Of a DNA stretch of 64,000 nucleotides, positions 37,655-47,678 are shown one piece after another. A program made the position numbers and the translations under genes. Under the pieces are notes generated by a model. That model saw only the letters and a program-made list of their open reading frames with translations, did not search any database and was not told the origin of the DNA. This stretch comes from Morella rubra (Eukaryota; Streptophyta; Magnoliopsida; Fagales; Myricaceae), in NCBI GenBank assembly GCA_003952965.2, contig CM025855.1, forward strand, positions 16,540,460-16,604,459. The letters run 5' to 3'. The first letter of the stretch is position 1, and every line of letters begins with the position of its first letter.

Positions 37655-38543
37655 TGTTGGCACATTTTATTGGGAGTTTGCTTGAGGTTTACCAAAATTG
37701 TAAAATCTAAACCTGAACGCCTCTAACTGTTTTAGAAGCACCTCAAATTTAACTGATTTCATGATTCTCACCTCAATAGCCTAAGGTATAAAAAACCTTC
37801 TCTCCCATTTGGCCAAATAGTTTTCTTGACACATCAAGAACACCCAAGAACAACATTTCTTTGATTTTAGAAAGTATAAGCCTTCATTGTTATCTTCTTC
37901 AAGAACTCTCTATTGTTGTTTCTTAGTTTACTCTATAAGGACTAAAGTGTACCAGAAAGATTGTACCTTTCTTTTAGTTCCATCAGGGTTTGTTGATCAC
38001 ACACAAAGATTACCCGTTGAAGTCCTAGGGTTTACTAGAGTTCTAGTTCCTAAGCAGGTTTGGGTAGAACTGATCTAGTGGCAGTAGAAGTGACGTTCAC
38101 TCAGAAGACTGCATTCAAGATCACTTTGTAATTCTTACTTCTCATTCTAGTGGATACCTTTCCTAGCCACAAGGCCCGTAGAGTTTTTCTTCTTGAATTG
38201 TGTCTTGTAACCAATCTGTGTGTCAAGTGTGTGTGATTGTTGTTGATTTACATTATTAATGTGTCGATTATAGATTGAATATCAATCTGTCCATTATTGT
38301 CTGAAGTTAAAAGACAGTTTTCTTGAATATCTTGAAGCCTAAATTAAAAGATTAATTGCTTCAAAGATTTACTTGATTTTGCATATACATATAAATCTTG
38401 ATAAAAGATTATAGGTTCTTGAACATGTTGATATTCTTGTGAAGTGTGCAGCAAAGTTAAAGATCGAAAAAAAATCTAAAAGAATCTATTCACCCCCCCT
38501 TTAGGTTCGGGTGTAATATATTGAGTCTAAAACCAGGTAGTCA
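37655..38543 (+). mobile_element. 5' LTR of a Sirevirus-like copia element
   Basis: The 3' boundary is firm: the LTR ends at ...GTAGTCA and is followed by AT and then the primer-binding site at 38546. A TATA-like GGTATAAAAAACC lies at about 37783. The 5' boundary is my estimate from TGTTGGCACATTTT at 37655. I found no matching 3' LTR in the window. Confidence 0.6.
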
Positions 38544-38545
38544 AT

Positions 38546-38557
38546 TGGTATCAGAGC
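38546..38557 (+). other. Primer-binding site (initiator tRNA-Met)
   Basis: TGGTATCAGAGC two bases after the LTR end is the standard plant copia site complementary to the 3' end of initiator tRNA-Met. Confidence 0.9.
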
Positions 38558-38584
38558 AAACTTTTTAATCTCAAAATATTCCAG

Positions 38585-40212
38585 ATGGACAAGAGTCAAT
38601 CTTTTAATGTTCCACCATATTTTGATGGATCAAATTATGTGTATTGGAAAGTGAGGATGTGGGCATTCATCAAGTCAATAGATGAAAGAGTTTGGACAAT
38701 AGTTTGTGATGGGTGGAAAAAGCCAACTCTTACCGTCAATGAGGAAGTCATTGATAAAGAACCTAATCATTGGTCGACTACAGAAAGGGAGACAATAAGT
38801 TGGAATAGCAGAGGGATAAATGCAAACCTTTATGAGTGTGTCCCCTAAAGTGTTCATGAGAATTCCAATTTGTAAAGTTTCGTAAGAAGCTTGGGATACT
38901 TTGAAGTTGACCCATGGAGGAACAAAGGTTGATCGTGATTCTAAGTTGTAGATGAATATTTCAAGATTTGAAGAACTGAAAATGAAAGAAGATGAGTGCT
39001 TCAATGATTTCTATAGAAAACTCACAAACTTAGTCAATTCAAGCTTTATTTTGGGTGAAAGAATCCCTAATTCAAAGGTGATCCAAAAGATTCTAAGATC
39101 ATTACTTGAAAGATTTAGGCCCAAAGTTACTGCTATAGAAGAAAATAAAGATTTGGATACTATAAAGCTTGATGAGTTGGTCGGTTCTTTTCAAACATAT
39201 GAACTAACGTTTCCTACAACTAGAAAAGGAAAATTCATTGTACTGAAGGTAATGAATTTGGATTCAGATTCGGACGACGAGTTGTCTGATGAAGATGACA
39301 TGGCATTGTTCATCAAGAAGTTCAGAAAAGCATTTTGGTTTAAGAAAAGCAGAAATCAAACTCTAAACCTTTTGGCAGACCAAACTGGAAAGATGATGAT
39401 TAGAAGGAAAAACCAGAGAAAATAGAGTTCAGAAAGAAACCAGAGCAAGGACTACAATGTCATGGGTGTAAAGGATTTGGGCACTTTAAGGCTGAATATC
39501 CTACCTAGTTGAAATTAAAAGGAATAATACTATGAAGACAACTTTCTCAGATTCTGATTTAGAGTCAAACTCCTTAGACCATGACAACTCTAATGATTAT
39601 AAGGTAAATCTAGTTGCATTTACAACTTCAGTTAATACTAATTAGTTTGCTGATTTTTATGATGCAGAAGAAAGTATTGCAGAAGATGCAGATGAACTTG
39701 AGTGTTTAAAGGAAACTTATTAAGAGTTATATGAAGAGAGTATTAAATTAAAGAAGGAGCATTGAATGACTCTTAAGAAAATTAATCTTGTTGAAAAAGA
39801 TAGAGATGAGTTAGCTGGAAAATTACTAGAAAAAAATTTTATAGTTCAAGAGCTTATTGAGATGATGCTTCTCTTGAACAGACTACTGTGAAATTAACAA
39901 AGGAGCTAGACCAAGCCAATGTACAGCTGTAGAATTTCTCAAGTGGAACCAGCAAACTTGATAAGATGTTGAGCATTGGACATTCAGATAGTGATAAAAG
40001 AGGATTGGGGTTTAAAAACAATGCATCAGCCCTTACTTCTAAGAAAGTTGTGTTTGTACCATCCATTCAAAAGAATTCCTCCATACCCGCAAGTTTGAAT
40101 GAGGTAAATCAGGAAGTTACTTCTAAACCTCATGTTTCGATTAGTTCTAAGTTTTCCAGATTTGTACCTACTTGTTATCATTATGGTAAAGTTGGTCATA
40201 CTAAACCTAAGG
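38585..40212 (+). pseudogene. Copia gag of the plus-strand element, broken
   Basis: The ATG at 38585 gives MDKSQSFNVPPYFDGSNYVY, then WKVRMWAFIKSIDERVW, the conserved copia gag start. The frame is lost near 38848 and recovered at 38952 (MNISRFEELKMKEDECFNDF; ILRSLLERFRPKVTAIEE), the UBN2-type gag core. An acidic stretch (DSDSDDELSDEDD) follows. The first zinc knuckle is degraded (CHGCKGFGHFKAEYP at about 39457; last Cys replaced by Tyr), and the second reads CYHYGKVGHTKPKG at about 40170. Two knuckles fit the Sirevirus/Maximus-like group. At 40212 the sequence switches abruptly to an LTR of the inverse element. Protease and integrase are missing. Confidence 0.85.
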
Positions 40213-41318
40213 GTTTAGAGAAGCAAACACGAGATTTTTAGGTGGTTCGGCAAACCCGCCTACATCCACCCCTTAAGCTCCTTTACCGAGCCTTAAGGTT
40301 TTCCCACTATCTTCAAACAGTGTACACACTAGCTTCCGGGTGCTAGAGAACCGTACAAGTGTTTTCTTGGGCTCAACACTCATAACCCAAGTGTTTTTCG
40401 GGCGCACCACTCACAACCTAATCAAGCTTGAGATATACCCTCTCTAAGCTTCTTCTTTAGTGAACAACCTCACTAAAGGAATCACCTCTCTTGAATATGA
40501 AGTTACAAGAACAAACTCTCTCAAAGAGTGGATATGAAAATGAAAAGCTCTATCTCTTTGATTCACACAATGACAAGGATAAGAAAGTGTAATTTGTGTG
40601 AATGATATGAGAAATATGGAATAAGAAGGTTTAAGATATTTCTCAAGCTATGTAAAATGATATGTGGTCGAGCTCTCTTGTTTAGAGACAATAGGAAGGT
40701 CTTTATATAGGCCACATGAGAAAACTACCCATTTCTAGCCATTAGGAATATTACCGTTGTATCGGTCGACCGTTTCAGGGTTACCGTTACCCAACAGTCA
40801 CATTGTCAGAGCTCAACGGATCTATTTCAAATCATAGACCGGTCGACCGCTACACCAAGTGATCAAAGGTCAGTCGATCGCTTCACCAGCCGGTCGACCT
40901 CTTCAACTTAAGCACATGATCCGGTTCATTTAAAACCACGATTTTGACCACTTTAAAACATCCAATTTTAAAGACTAACTTCCCATAAGTATATAAAAGG
41001 TTTGGGAGTTGATTGGGGATGTTTTGAAACAATTAAAAATATTTTGATCTTCCAAGCAAGAGGTAAAATAGTTTATGCACGTTTTGAAAGATATGCAAGT
41101 GTGTGATTCAAATCCTTGTCAAAAGTGAAACTAAGAGTTACAAGATTATACCCTATGGTCTTGAATCTTCACTTTTGAGCTCCTTGCATCTTCTTGATCT
41201 TCAATCTTCTTGTCTTTGGCTCTTTGATAAAATGTCTTTGTCTTTGAAGATGTCCATTTTGTAAACTTAATCCATTTATTGAAATCATCAAAATATCGAT
41301 TGTGAACAAAAGCCAACA
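40213..41318 (-). mobile_element. 3' LTR (family A), truncated
   Basis: It aligns from GAGAAGCAAACACGAGATTT (40217) with 43873 onwards and ends AAAGCCAACA at 41318. It shares GTCGACC palindromes (about 40760-40910) and a TATATAGGCC box (about 40704-40713). The missing portion corresponds to 43715-43870. Confidence 0.9.
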
Positions 41319-41320
41319 AT

Positions 41321-41333
41321 CTCCCCATTTTTG
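41321..41333 (-). other. Polypurine tract of the gag-only element
   Basis: CTCCCCATTTTTG on the plus strand reads CAAAAATGGGGAG on the element's strand, two bases before its 3' LTR. This is the plus-strand primer site. Confidence 0.8.
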
Positions 41334-42168
41334 ATGATGACAATAAATTGATAGTTTTGGGATGACTCCCCCTATCTTTTGCAATTGGACAATCATTTGA
41401 AACTTGAGACAAAACATTAGTAGCCAATATTCATAATCAAATTCAAAAGGAGAATATATAGTCATTTAAAACTATCAACACATTTCTCCCCCTTTGTCAC
41501 ATCAAAAAGACAAAGAATATAAACTTAGATGCATCACCTAAAATTTGATAAAAATTAAGATATGCGCATGCATTATCCATCAAGCTTTCCCAAAAATACA
41601 TTCTACCAATATTCATCACATGATCAAAGGGAATACAAGCATATTACATTAAGAAATCTCCCCCTTTGTCAATCAAAAAATGAATGCATGGATAGAACTC
41701 AGTAGTCATTTTCATTTAAGAGAATATCCAAAAGAACAATTTGGACTTTTAAATGACAATCATATTGAAATGGTATAGAGGATGACTAATGGGGACTCAA
41801 GAGTCCATCGCTATTACGATAGTAGCCCACCGAGTGGGTTTGTACCAACCTCTTAGCTACCAATGACAATTTAAAGGTCATTCTCAACCAAAAATTTAGG
41901 CTCACAAAATCTCATAAAAGTTCATGATTTTGTAAAAATGTCATTTTAGAGATGTTCAATTTTGATAAATGCAAGAAATATGTCAAAGATAAATACATTT
42001 GCATTAACACATAAGAAATCAACCAACAATTTAGAACATATTCTCAATCAAGGATTTAGAAGTTACCAAAGGTTTTCCCTTTAGCATTTGTCCTCAAATG
42101 TCACAAGCCTTCTTGATAGGCAAGTTTCATCCAAGTACTCTTTATTGCTCCATCCTTCTTGAATCCTA

Positions 42169-43660
42169 CTAGGGAATCAAGAAACATTTTTGGTACCCAA
42201 GCTTTCTTGGGTCCTTCGTGTTAGCCTTGGTTCCTTTTGGAACCCATGTCTTCTTGAGAGTCTTGCTCCCAAGTTTCTTCAATGCACAATCAAAAATTAG
42301 ATGCCCATCTTTGTTGCAAAAATGACATGTATGAGTAGGTGCACAAAAAGACTTGGCCTTCACAAAAAAATTCTTAAAATATTTTTGGTGAATAGAAGGC
42401 TTGTAGCCTAAGCCACTTTTGTCAAAGACACATCTTTGACTACCAAGAATCAAATCCAAAGATTTCTTTCCTTGAGTGAACTTCTCAAGGATTTTGCTTT
42501 GAGAAATTATTTTGTTGTTCAAAGCAACTTTCTTTTTTTTCAAATTCTAAAGCTTTTTGTTGGAGTAAATCATTTTCAAGCTTTAGAGTATTTCTCTCAT
42601 TTTCTAATAAATCAATTTCTTTTGAGATCAAAATGAGTTTCTTTTTCAAGGATGTATATTTTGAACCAAGTTTTTCAAATTGACAAAGAAGTTCATCAAA
42701 GGCATTTTGAAGTTCAATATATAAAAGTTTAGGTTCATCATCCGAAGAGTATACCTCATCATCATCCTCAAATGCCATGAGGCACATGTTAGCGATTTCT
42801 CCATCTTCTTCTTTGGAGGAGGAGCTTTCATCGTTAACATTCCATGATGTCTTCTTGTATTTGAGGCTTCTCTTCTCTTTCTTTCTTTTGAGGAAGTTCT
42901 TGAACTTTCTAGTCATCAAGACTATGTCTTCCTCATCATCATCCTCATCTTCGATTATGGAAGATTTGAGAGCGATCCTCATCTTCTTCTTGCTCTCATC
43001 TTCATTTTCGAGCATTTGGATCTCATGGGTCATGAGGGATCCGAGAAGCTCTTCTAGAGGTAGCTTGGTGAGATCTTTAGCTTCTTGAATCGGTCACCTT
43101 TGCTTCCCAAGACTTTGGTAGTGACCTAAGGATTTTTCTCACCAAATCCGAGTTAGTATAAGATTTACCAAGAGCATTCAAAGCATTTATAATGTTGGTA
43201 AATCTAGTATACATGTCACTAATGGATTCTTCCGGTGTCATTTTAAATAACTCATAGTTATGGACAAACATACTAATTTTGGACTCTTTGACTTGGTTTG
43301 TCCCTTCATGTGTAATCTCTAGAGCATGCCAAATTTCCTAGCATTTGTGCAAGAAGATATTCTATTAAACTCTCCTCTATCTAAAGCACAATATAATATG
43401 TTCATAGCTCTTGCATCTAGAGAGATTTTCTTTTTGTCTCAGTCACTATATTCATTTTCTTTTTTGAGGGTTTCAACCTCTCCAACTTTCTTTGTGGGAA
43501 TATGTGGACCATTCAATATGCATAACCATAAATCATAATCAATAGATTGAAAATAAATACTCATCCTAACTTTCCAATATGCATAATCACTACCATTAAA
43601 GAATGGTGGTCTAAGTGTGGAAAGTCCTTCAACTTGAGTGTTGAAGCTTGAAGTTGCCAT
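42169..43660 (-). pseudogene. Copia-type gag of the gag-only element, frameshifted
   Basis: The start MATSSFNTQVEGLSTLRPPF at 43660 leads into FFNGSDYAYWKVRMSIYFQS. Later blocks are ESISDMYTRFTNIINAL and ILRSLPKSWEAKVT (43230-43090), then MTHEIQMLENEDESKKKMRI at 43033, an acidic, coiled-coil-rich middle (43000-42500) and a single zinc knuckle CHFCNKDGHLIFDC at about 42320. The frame is lost between 43440 and 43271, at about 43080 (one-base slip) and near 42540. Gag forms the particle shell and binds RNA. This copy cannot make it whole. Confidence 0.85.
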
Positions 43661-43701
43661 TCTAACTCAAGATTGTTAAATCTTGTATAACGAGCACCAA
43701 A

Positions 43702-43712
43702 CTCTGATACCA
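43702..43712 (-). other. Primer-binding site of the gag-only element
   Basis: The minus strand reads TGGTATCAGAG two bases after the LTR end (...CTTACA). It is the tRNA-Met site, the same as in the host copia element. Confidence 0.88.
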
Positions 43713-43714
43713 AT

Positions 43715-44940
43715 TGTAAGTCCAAAGATTAAGGCAATCCAAGAGGGGGGTGAATTGGATTTCCAAACTTTTTCGCTTTTAACCCCCAAAGTCGTGTTTG
43801 CAAAGTAAAGACTAATTTAGTACAAGTATAGTGTTGCAACAAGTAAATAAGTTCTAAATGTAAAGAGTAGGGTTTAGAGAAGCAAACACGAGATTTTTAG
43901 GTGGTTCGCAAACCCGCCTACATCCACCCCTCAAGCTCCTTTACTGAGCCTTGAGGTTTTTCCACTATCTTAAAATAGTGCACACACTAGCTTTCGGATG
44001 CTAGAGAACCGTACAAGTGTTTTCCCGGGCTCAACACTCACAACCCAAGTGGTTTTTCGGGCTCACCACTCACAACCTAATCAAGCTTGAGATATACTCT
44101 CTCTAAGCTTCTTCTTTAGTGAACAACCTCACTAAAGGAATCACCTCTTTGAATATGAAGATACAAGAACAAACTCTCTCAAAGAACAATCTCTTTGATT
44201 CACACAATGACAAGGATAAGAAAGTGTAATTTGTGTGAAAGATATGAAAATATGAAATAAGAAGGTTTAAGATATTTCTCAAGCTATGTAAAATGATATG
44301 TGGTCGAGCTCTCTTGTTTAGAGACAATAGGAAGGTCTTTGTATAGGCCACATGAGAAAACTAGCTGTTTCTAGCTGTTAGAAATATTACCGTTGTACTG
44401 GTCGACCGCTTCATGTACCGGTCGACCGTTACCCAATGGTCACATTGTCAGAGCTCAACGGATCTATTTCAAATCATAGATTGGTCGACCGCTACCCCAA
44501 GCGGTCGAAGGCCGATCGATCACTTCACCAGCCGGTCGACCTCTTCAACTTAAACACATGATCCGGTTCATTTAAACCACGATTTTGGCCACTTTAAAAC
44601 ATCCAATTTTAAAGACTAACTTCCCATAAGTATATAAAAGGTTTGGAGTTGATTGGGGATGTTTTGAAACCATTAAAAACATTTTATCTTCCAAAAAGAG
44701 GTAAAATGGTTTATGCACATTTTGAAAGATATGCAAGTGTGTGATTCAAATCTTGTCAAAAGTGAAACTAAGAGTTACAAGATTATACCCTATGGTCTTG
44801 AATCTTCACTTTTTAGCTCCTTGCATCTTCTTGTCTTTGGCTCTTTGATAAAAATGTCTTTGTCTTTGAAGATGTCTATTTTGTAAACTCAATCCATTTA
44901 TTGAAATCGTCAAAATATTGATTGTGAACAAAATCCAACA
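43715..44940 (-). mobile_element. 5' LTR (family A), complete
   Basis: It starts TGTAAGTCCAAAGATTAAGG and ends AAAATCCAACA. It carries CGGTCGACCG-type palindromes at 44400-44540. On its own strand a TATA-like box (complement of GTATAGGCC, 44341-44349) lies just downstream. Its sequence differs from the 3' LTR at scattered sites, so the insertion is not recent. Confidence 0.9.
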
Positions 44941-46330
44941 ATGATATGTTTCTTTATATGAACCCAAGAATGTTGATGAAGCTCTAAAAGATGAATTTTG
45001 GATTAATGCAATGCATGAAGAGCTGAACCAATTTATTAGAAATGATGTTTGGTTTTTAATTCCAAGACCTTATGATTCTAACATCATTGAAACAATGTCG
45101 ATATACAAGAATAAATCAGATGAAAATGGTGTTGTGATTAGAAACAAAGCTCGACTTGGAGCTCAAGGCTACACACAAGTCGAAAGGCATTGATTTCGAT
45201 GAGACGTTTGCACCAGTAGCTATATTAGAGTCCATTAGAATTCTATTAACAATATCTTGCACCATGGGTTTAAACTACACCAAATGGATGTAAAGAGTGT
45301 ATTTTAAAATGGTATTTTACAAGAAAAAGTTTTGTAGAACAGCCTAAAGGTTTCATCGACCCAAAGTTTCCTAATCGTGTCTTTAAACTGTAGAAAGCAT
45401 TATATGGACTAAATCAAGCTGCTAGAACTTGGTATGATAGGCTGACTGCTTATTTACTGGAAAATGGATTCATAAAATGGTTGGAGAACTTCATTAATTT
45501 CTTCGTTTGCAAATTAAACAAAACAAAGATGGTTTGTTTATTTCTCAATCAAAGTATGCAAAAAATATTGTGAAAAGATTTGGCTTAGATAGCAAAACGC
45601 ACATAAAAGTTCCTATGAACACTTCAATTAAACTTAATGTTGATTCATCTGGTGAATGTGTAGACCATATCATGTATCGTAGTATGATTGGTAGTTTATT
45701 GTCTATAACTGGCAGCAGGCCAGCCTTATCTTTTAGTGTAGGGACATGTGCAAGATTTCAAGCAAATCCCAAAGAGACTCATCTAGAGGCAGTAAAGAAA
45801 ATCATACGATATGTAAATGGTACTGTAGACTATAGAATTTGGTACTCCAATGATTCTAATACTCATTTGGTAGGATGTACTGATGCAGACTAGGTAGGAA
45901 ACTTTGATGATAGGAAAAGCACTTCTGGTGGTTGCTTTTATTTGGGTTCCAATTTAGTACCTTGGCTTAGTACGAAGCAAGGCACTATTTCTCTTTCCAC
46001 TGCCAAGGCCGAGTATATTGTTATGGGTAGTTGATGTACACAACTCCTATGGATGAAACAAATGTTGTATAATTATGGTTTACATTAGAAGTCTATGCAT
46101 GCATACTGTGATAATAACAATGCTATAAACAGTTCAAAAAACCCAGTTCAACACTCACGTACTAAGCATATTGATATAAGACATCATTTTATACATGATC
46201 TTTATGAAAGTTAGATTATTCAAATTGAACATGTGTCAGTAGAAAATCAATTAGCTAACCTTTTTATGAAAGCTCTTGAAACATCTAGGTTTGACAAGCT
46301 ATTGGTGTTTGTCAAATTACTTAAAAAATT
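44941..46330 (+). pseudogene. Copia RT and RNase H of the plus-strand element, broken
   Basis: The sequence resumes the host copia element after the antisense insertion. MHEELNQFIRNDVWFLIPRP (45011), ARLGAQGYTQV and GIDFDETFAPVA mark the RT start. FISQSKYAKNIVKRFGLDSK (45535) and PRPALSF-like text mark the RT end. RNase H is at 45880-46200 ([41 protein letters not shown]). The sequence passes directly from GFIK to MVGEL near 45470, so the segment that normally carries the YVDD active site is deleted. Several stops occur. Integrase and protease are absent. Confidence 0.85.
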
Positions 46331-46860
46331 TGGTCAAATATGAGATAGTCATATGTCATTGTGGTAAGTCTAAAATACTCTTAAGTGTATAATATTTTGA
46401 GAAAAGAGATCCAGAATTTTTTATGATTTTTTCATGATAATTCCTTTTAACAATATTTCTGTATATTGTCACAACTGGATGAAACAAATGTTTATAATTA
46501 TGGTTTACATTAGAAGTCTATGCATTACTGTGATAATACAATGCTATAAACAGTTCAAAAAACCCAGTTCAACACTCACGTACTAAGCATATTGATATAA
46601 GACATCATTTTATACATGATCTTTATGAAAGTTAGATTATTCAAATTGAACATGTGTCAGTAGAAAATCAATTAGCTAACCTTTTTATGAAAGCTCTTGA
46701 AACATCTAGGTTTGAATTTTTAAGACAAGCTATTGGTGTTTGTCAAATTACTTAAAAAATTTGGTGTGTTGAGCATTCATATGTCATTTTAAGTCTAAAA
46801 TACTCTTAAATAATATTTTGAGAATTTCCAGAATTTTTTATGATTTTTTCAAAATTTTAG
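46044..46860 (+). repeat. Tandem duplication of the RNase H end
   Basis: 46044-46440 recurs at 46470-46860. The centre (about 46130-46290 against 46550-46710) is identical. Towards both ends the copies differ by many 1-8 base gaps, for example ATGTTGTATAATT against ATGTTTATAATT. Copy 2 retains the frame end FEFLRQAIGVCQIT that copy 1 has lost through an 11-base gap. Confidence 0.85.
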
Positions 46861-46963
46861 CAAAATAATTTTTGTCTGTGATTTTTTAGTGTTTCAAGTT
46901 TGCTTGTAGTTGATGTTCAGTTTGTTTCTGGCGTCAATGGTGGATAAGTATTAGTGCGCATTT

Positions 46964-46970
46964 TATAAAA
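46964..46970 (+). promoter_or_regulatory. Candidate internal promoter (TATAAAA)
   Basis: TATAAAA in the context TTTTATAAAAGGCG lies between pol and the extra 3' ORF. It is followed by a pyrimidine-rich, ATG-free stretch (47040-47197) that looks like a 5' leader. The assignment rests on position and composition only. Confidence 0.4.
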
Positions 46971-47197
46971 GGCGTTTGGCTGTTTTTAAAACACATGGGC
47001 TTTTTACTTGTAAATAGAAGTACTAGCGCGTGTTTTTAAAGAACCCACGCTCACTTACCCACTTTACAAAACCTAACATTCTCTCTCCTCTCACGCAATA
47101 CACACACAACCCTCTTTGCGCCACTTCTCACCAAAGTTGAATCTTAAAATTTTTTGAAGACAATCTTAGTTTAATCACACACTAAGTCAAGAAAAAG

Positions 47198-47678
47198 GTA
47201 TGTTTTCTTATATTTTCTCTTTTCTTTATAGATTAAATGGAATGTTTGGTGTGACTTGGTTATGGTTGACTAATATTTTAAATAGTCGTGGACTACTACA
47301 TTTGTAATATTGTTTGGATATGTTTACAAAATGTGTACAGATTTTCTTGGATATGATCTATTGAAAACTGTGTATTATGTGACACATTGGGCACAAGTGA
47401 TTTGGTAATTGGACTTGTAAAACTATGTACATAATTGTGATATTGAATATTTTGGCTTATAATGGATATCATAATGTGTTTCTTATGGGATTTATTTTGT
47501 GGGATTCTAAGTTTCAGTTTTATATAAACTGATTTATTATCCTTATGTTTAACGTCTCTTAGTTTATGCTATGAGTAGCTAAGTTGGTTACTTATATTAT
47601 AAACATGACTTATTAAGCATCTTATGGACTGTTTGATTAATGTGATAATATCATTATTAATTTTCTAGTCTTGTGCAG
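47198..47678 (+). other. Candidate leader intron before the extra ORF
   Basis: The donor AAG|GTATGT (47198) and acceptor TTGTGCAG| (47678) bracket a T-rich 481-bp stretch. The coding frame opens immediately after the acceptor. The first codon after it is ATC followed by GCA, one base from an ATG start. Inference: a 5'-UTR intron whose downstream start codon has been lost. Confidence 0.45.

Larger units (their letters stand above)
40213..44940 (-). mobile_element. Gag-only (TR-GAG-like) LTR element, family A, inserted antisense
   Basis: Two family-A LTRs enclose 2.4 kb. The 5' LTR is 43715-44940 (complete, 1,226 bp). The 3' LTR is 40213-41318, lacking its last 155 bp or so where it meets the host gag. 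A primer-binding site (complement of 43702-43712) and a polypurine tract (complement of 41321-41333, AAAAATGGGGAG) sit at the correct places. The internal region holds a gag pseudogene (42169-43660) and about 850 bp of non-coding sequence. No trace of protease, integrase or RT is seen. This is the architecture of non-autonomous TR-GAG elements. Confidence 0.85.

Noticed and set aside
42777-43088. Serine-rich plus-strand frame
   Set aside because: It is the complement of the acidic stretch in the antisense gag.
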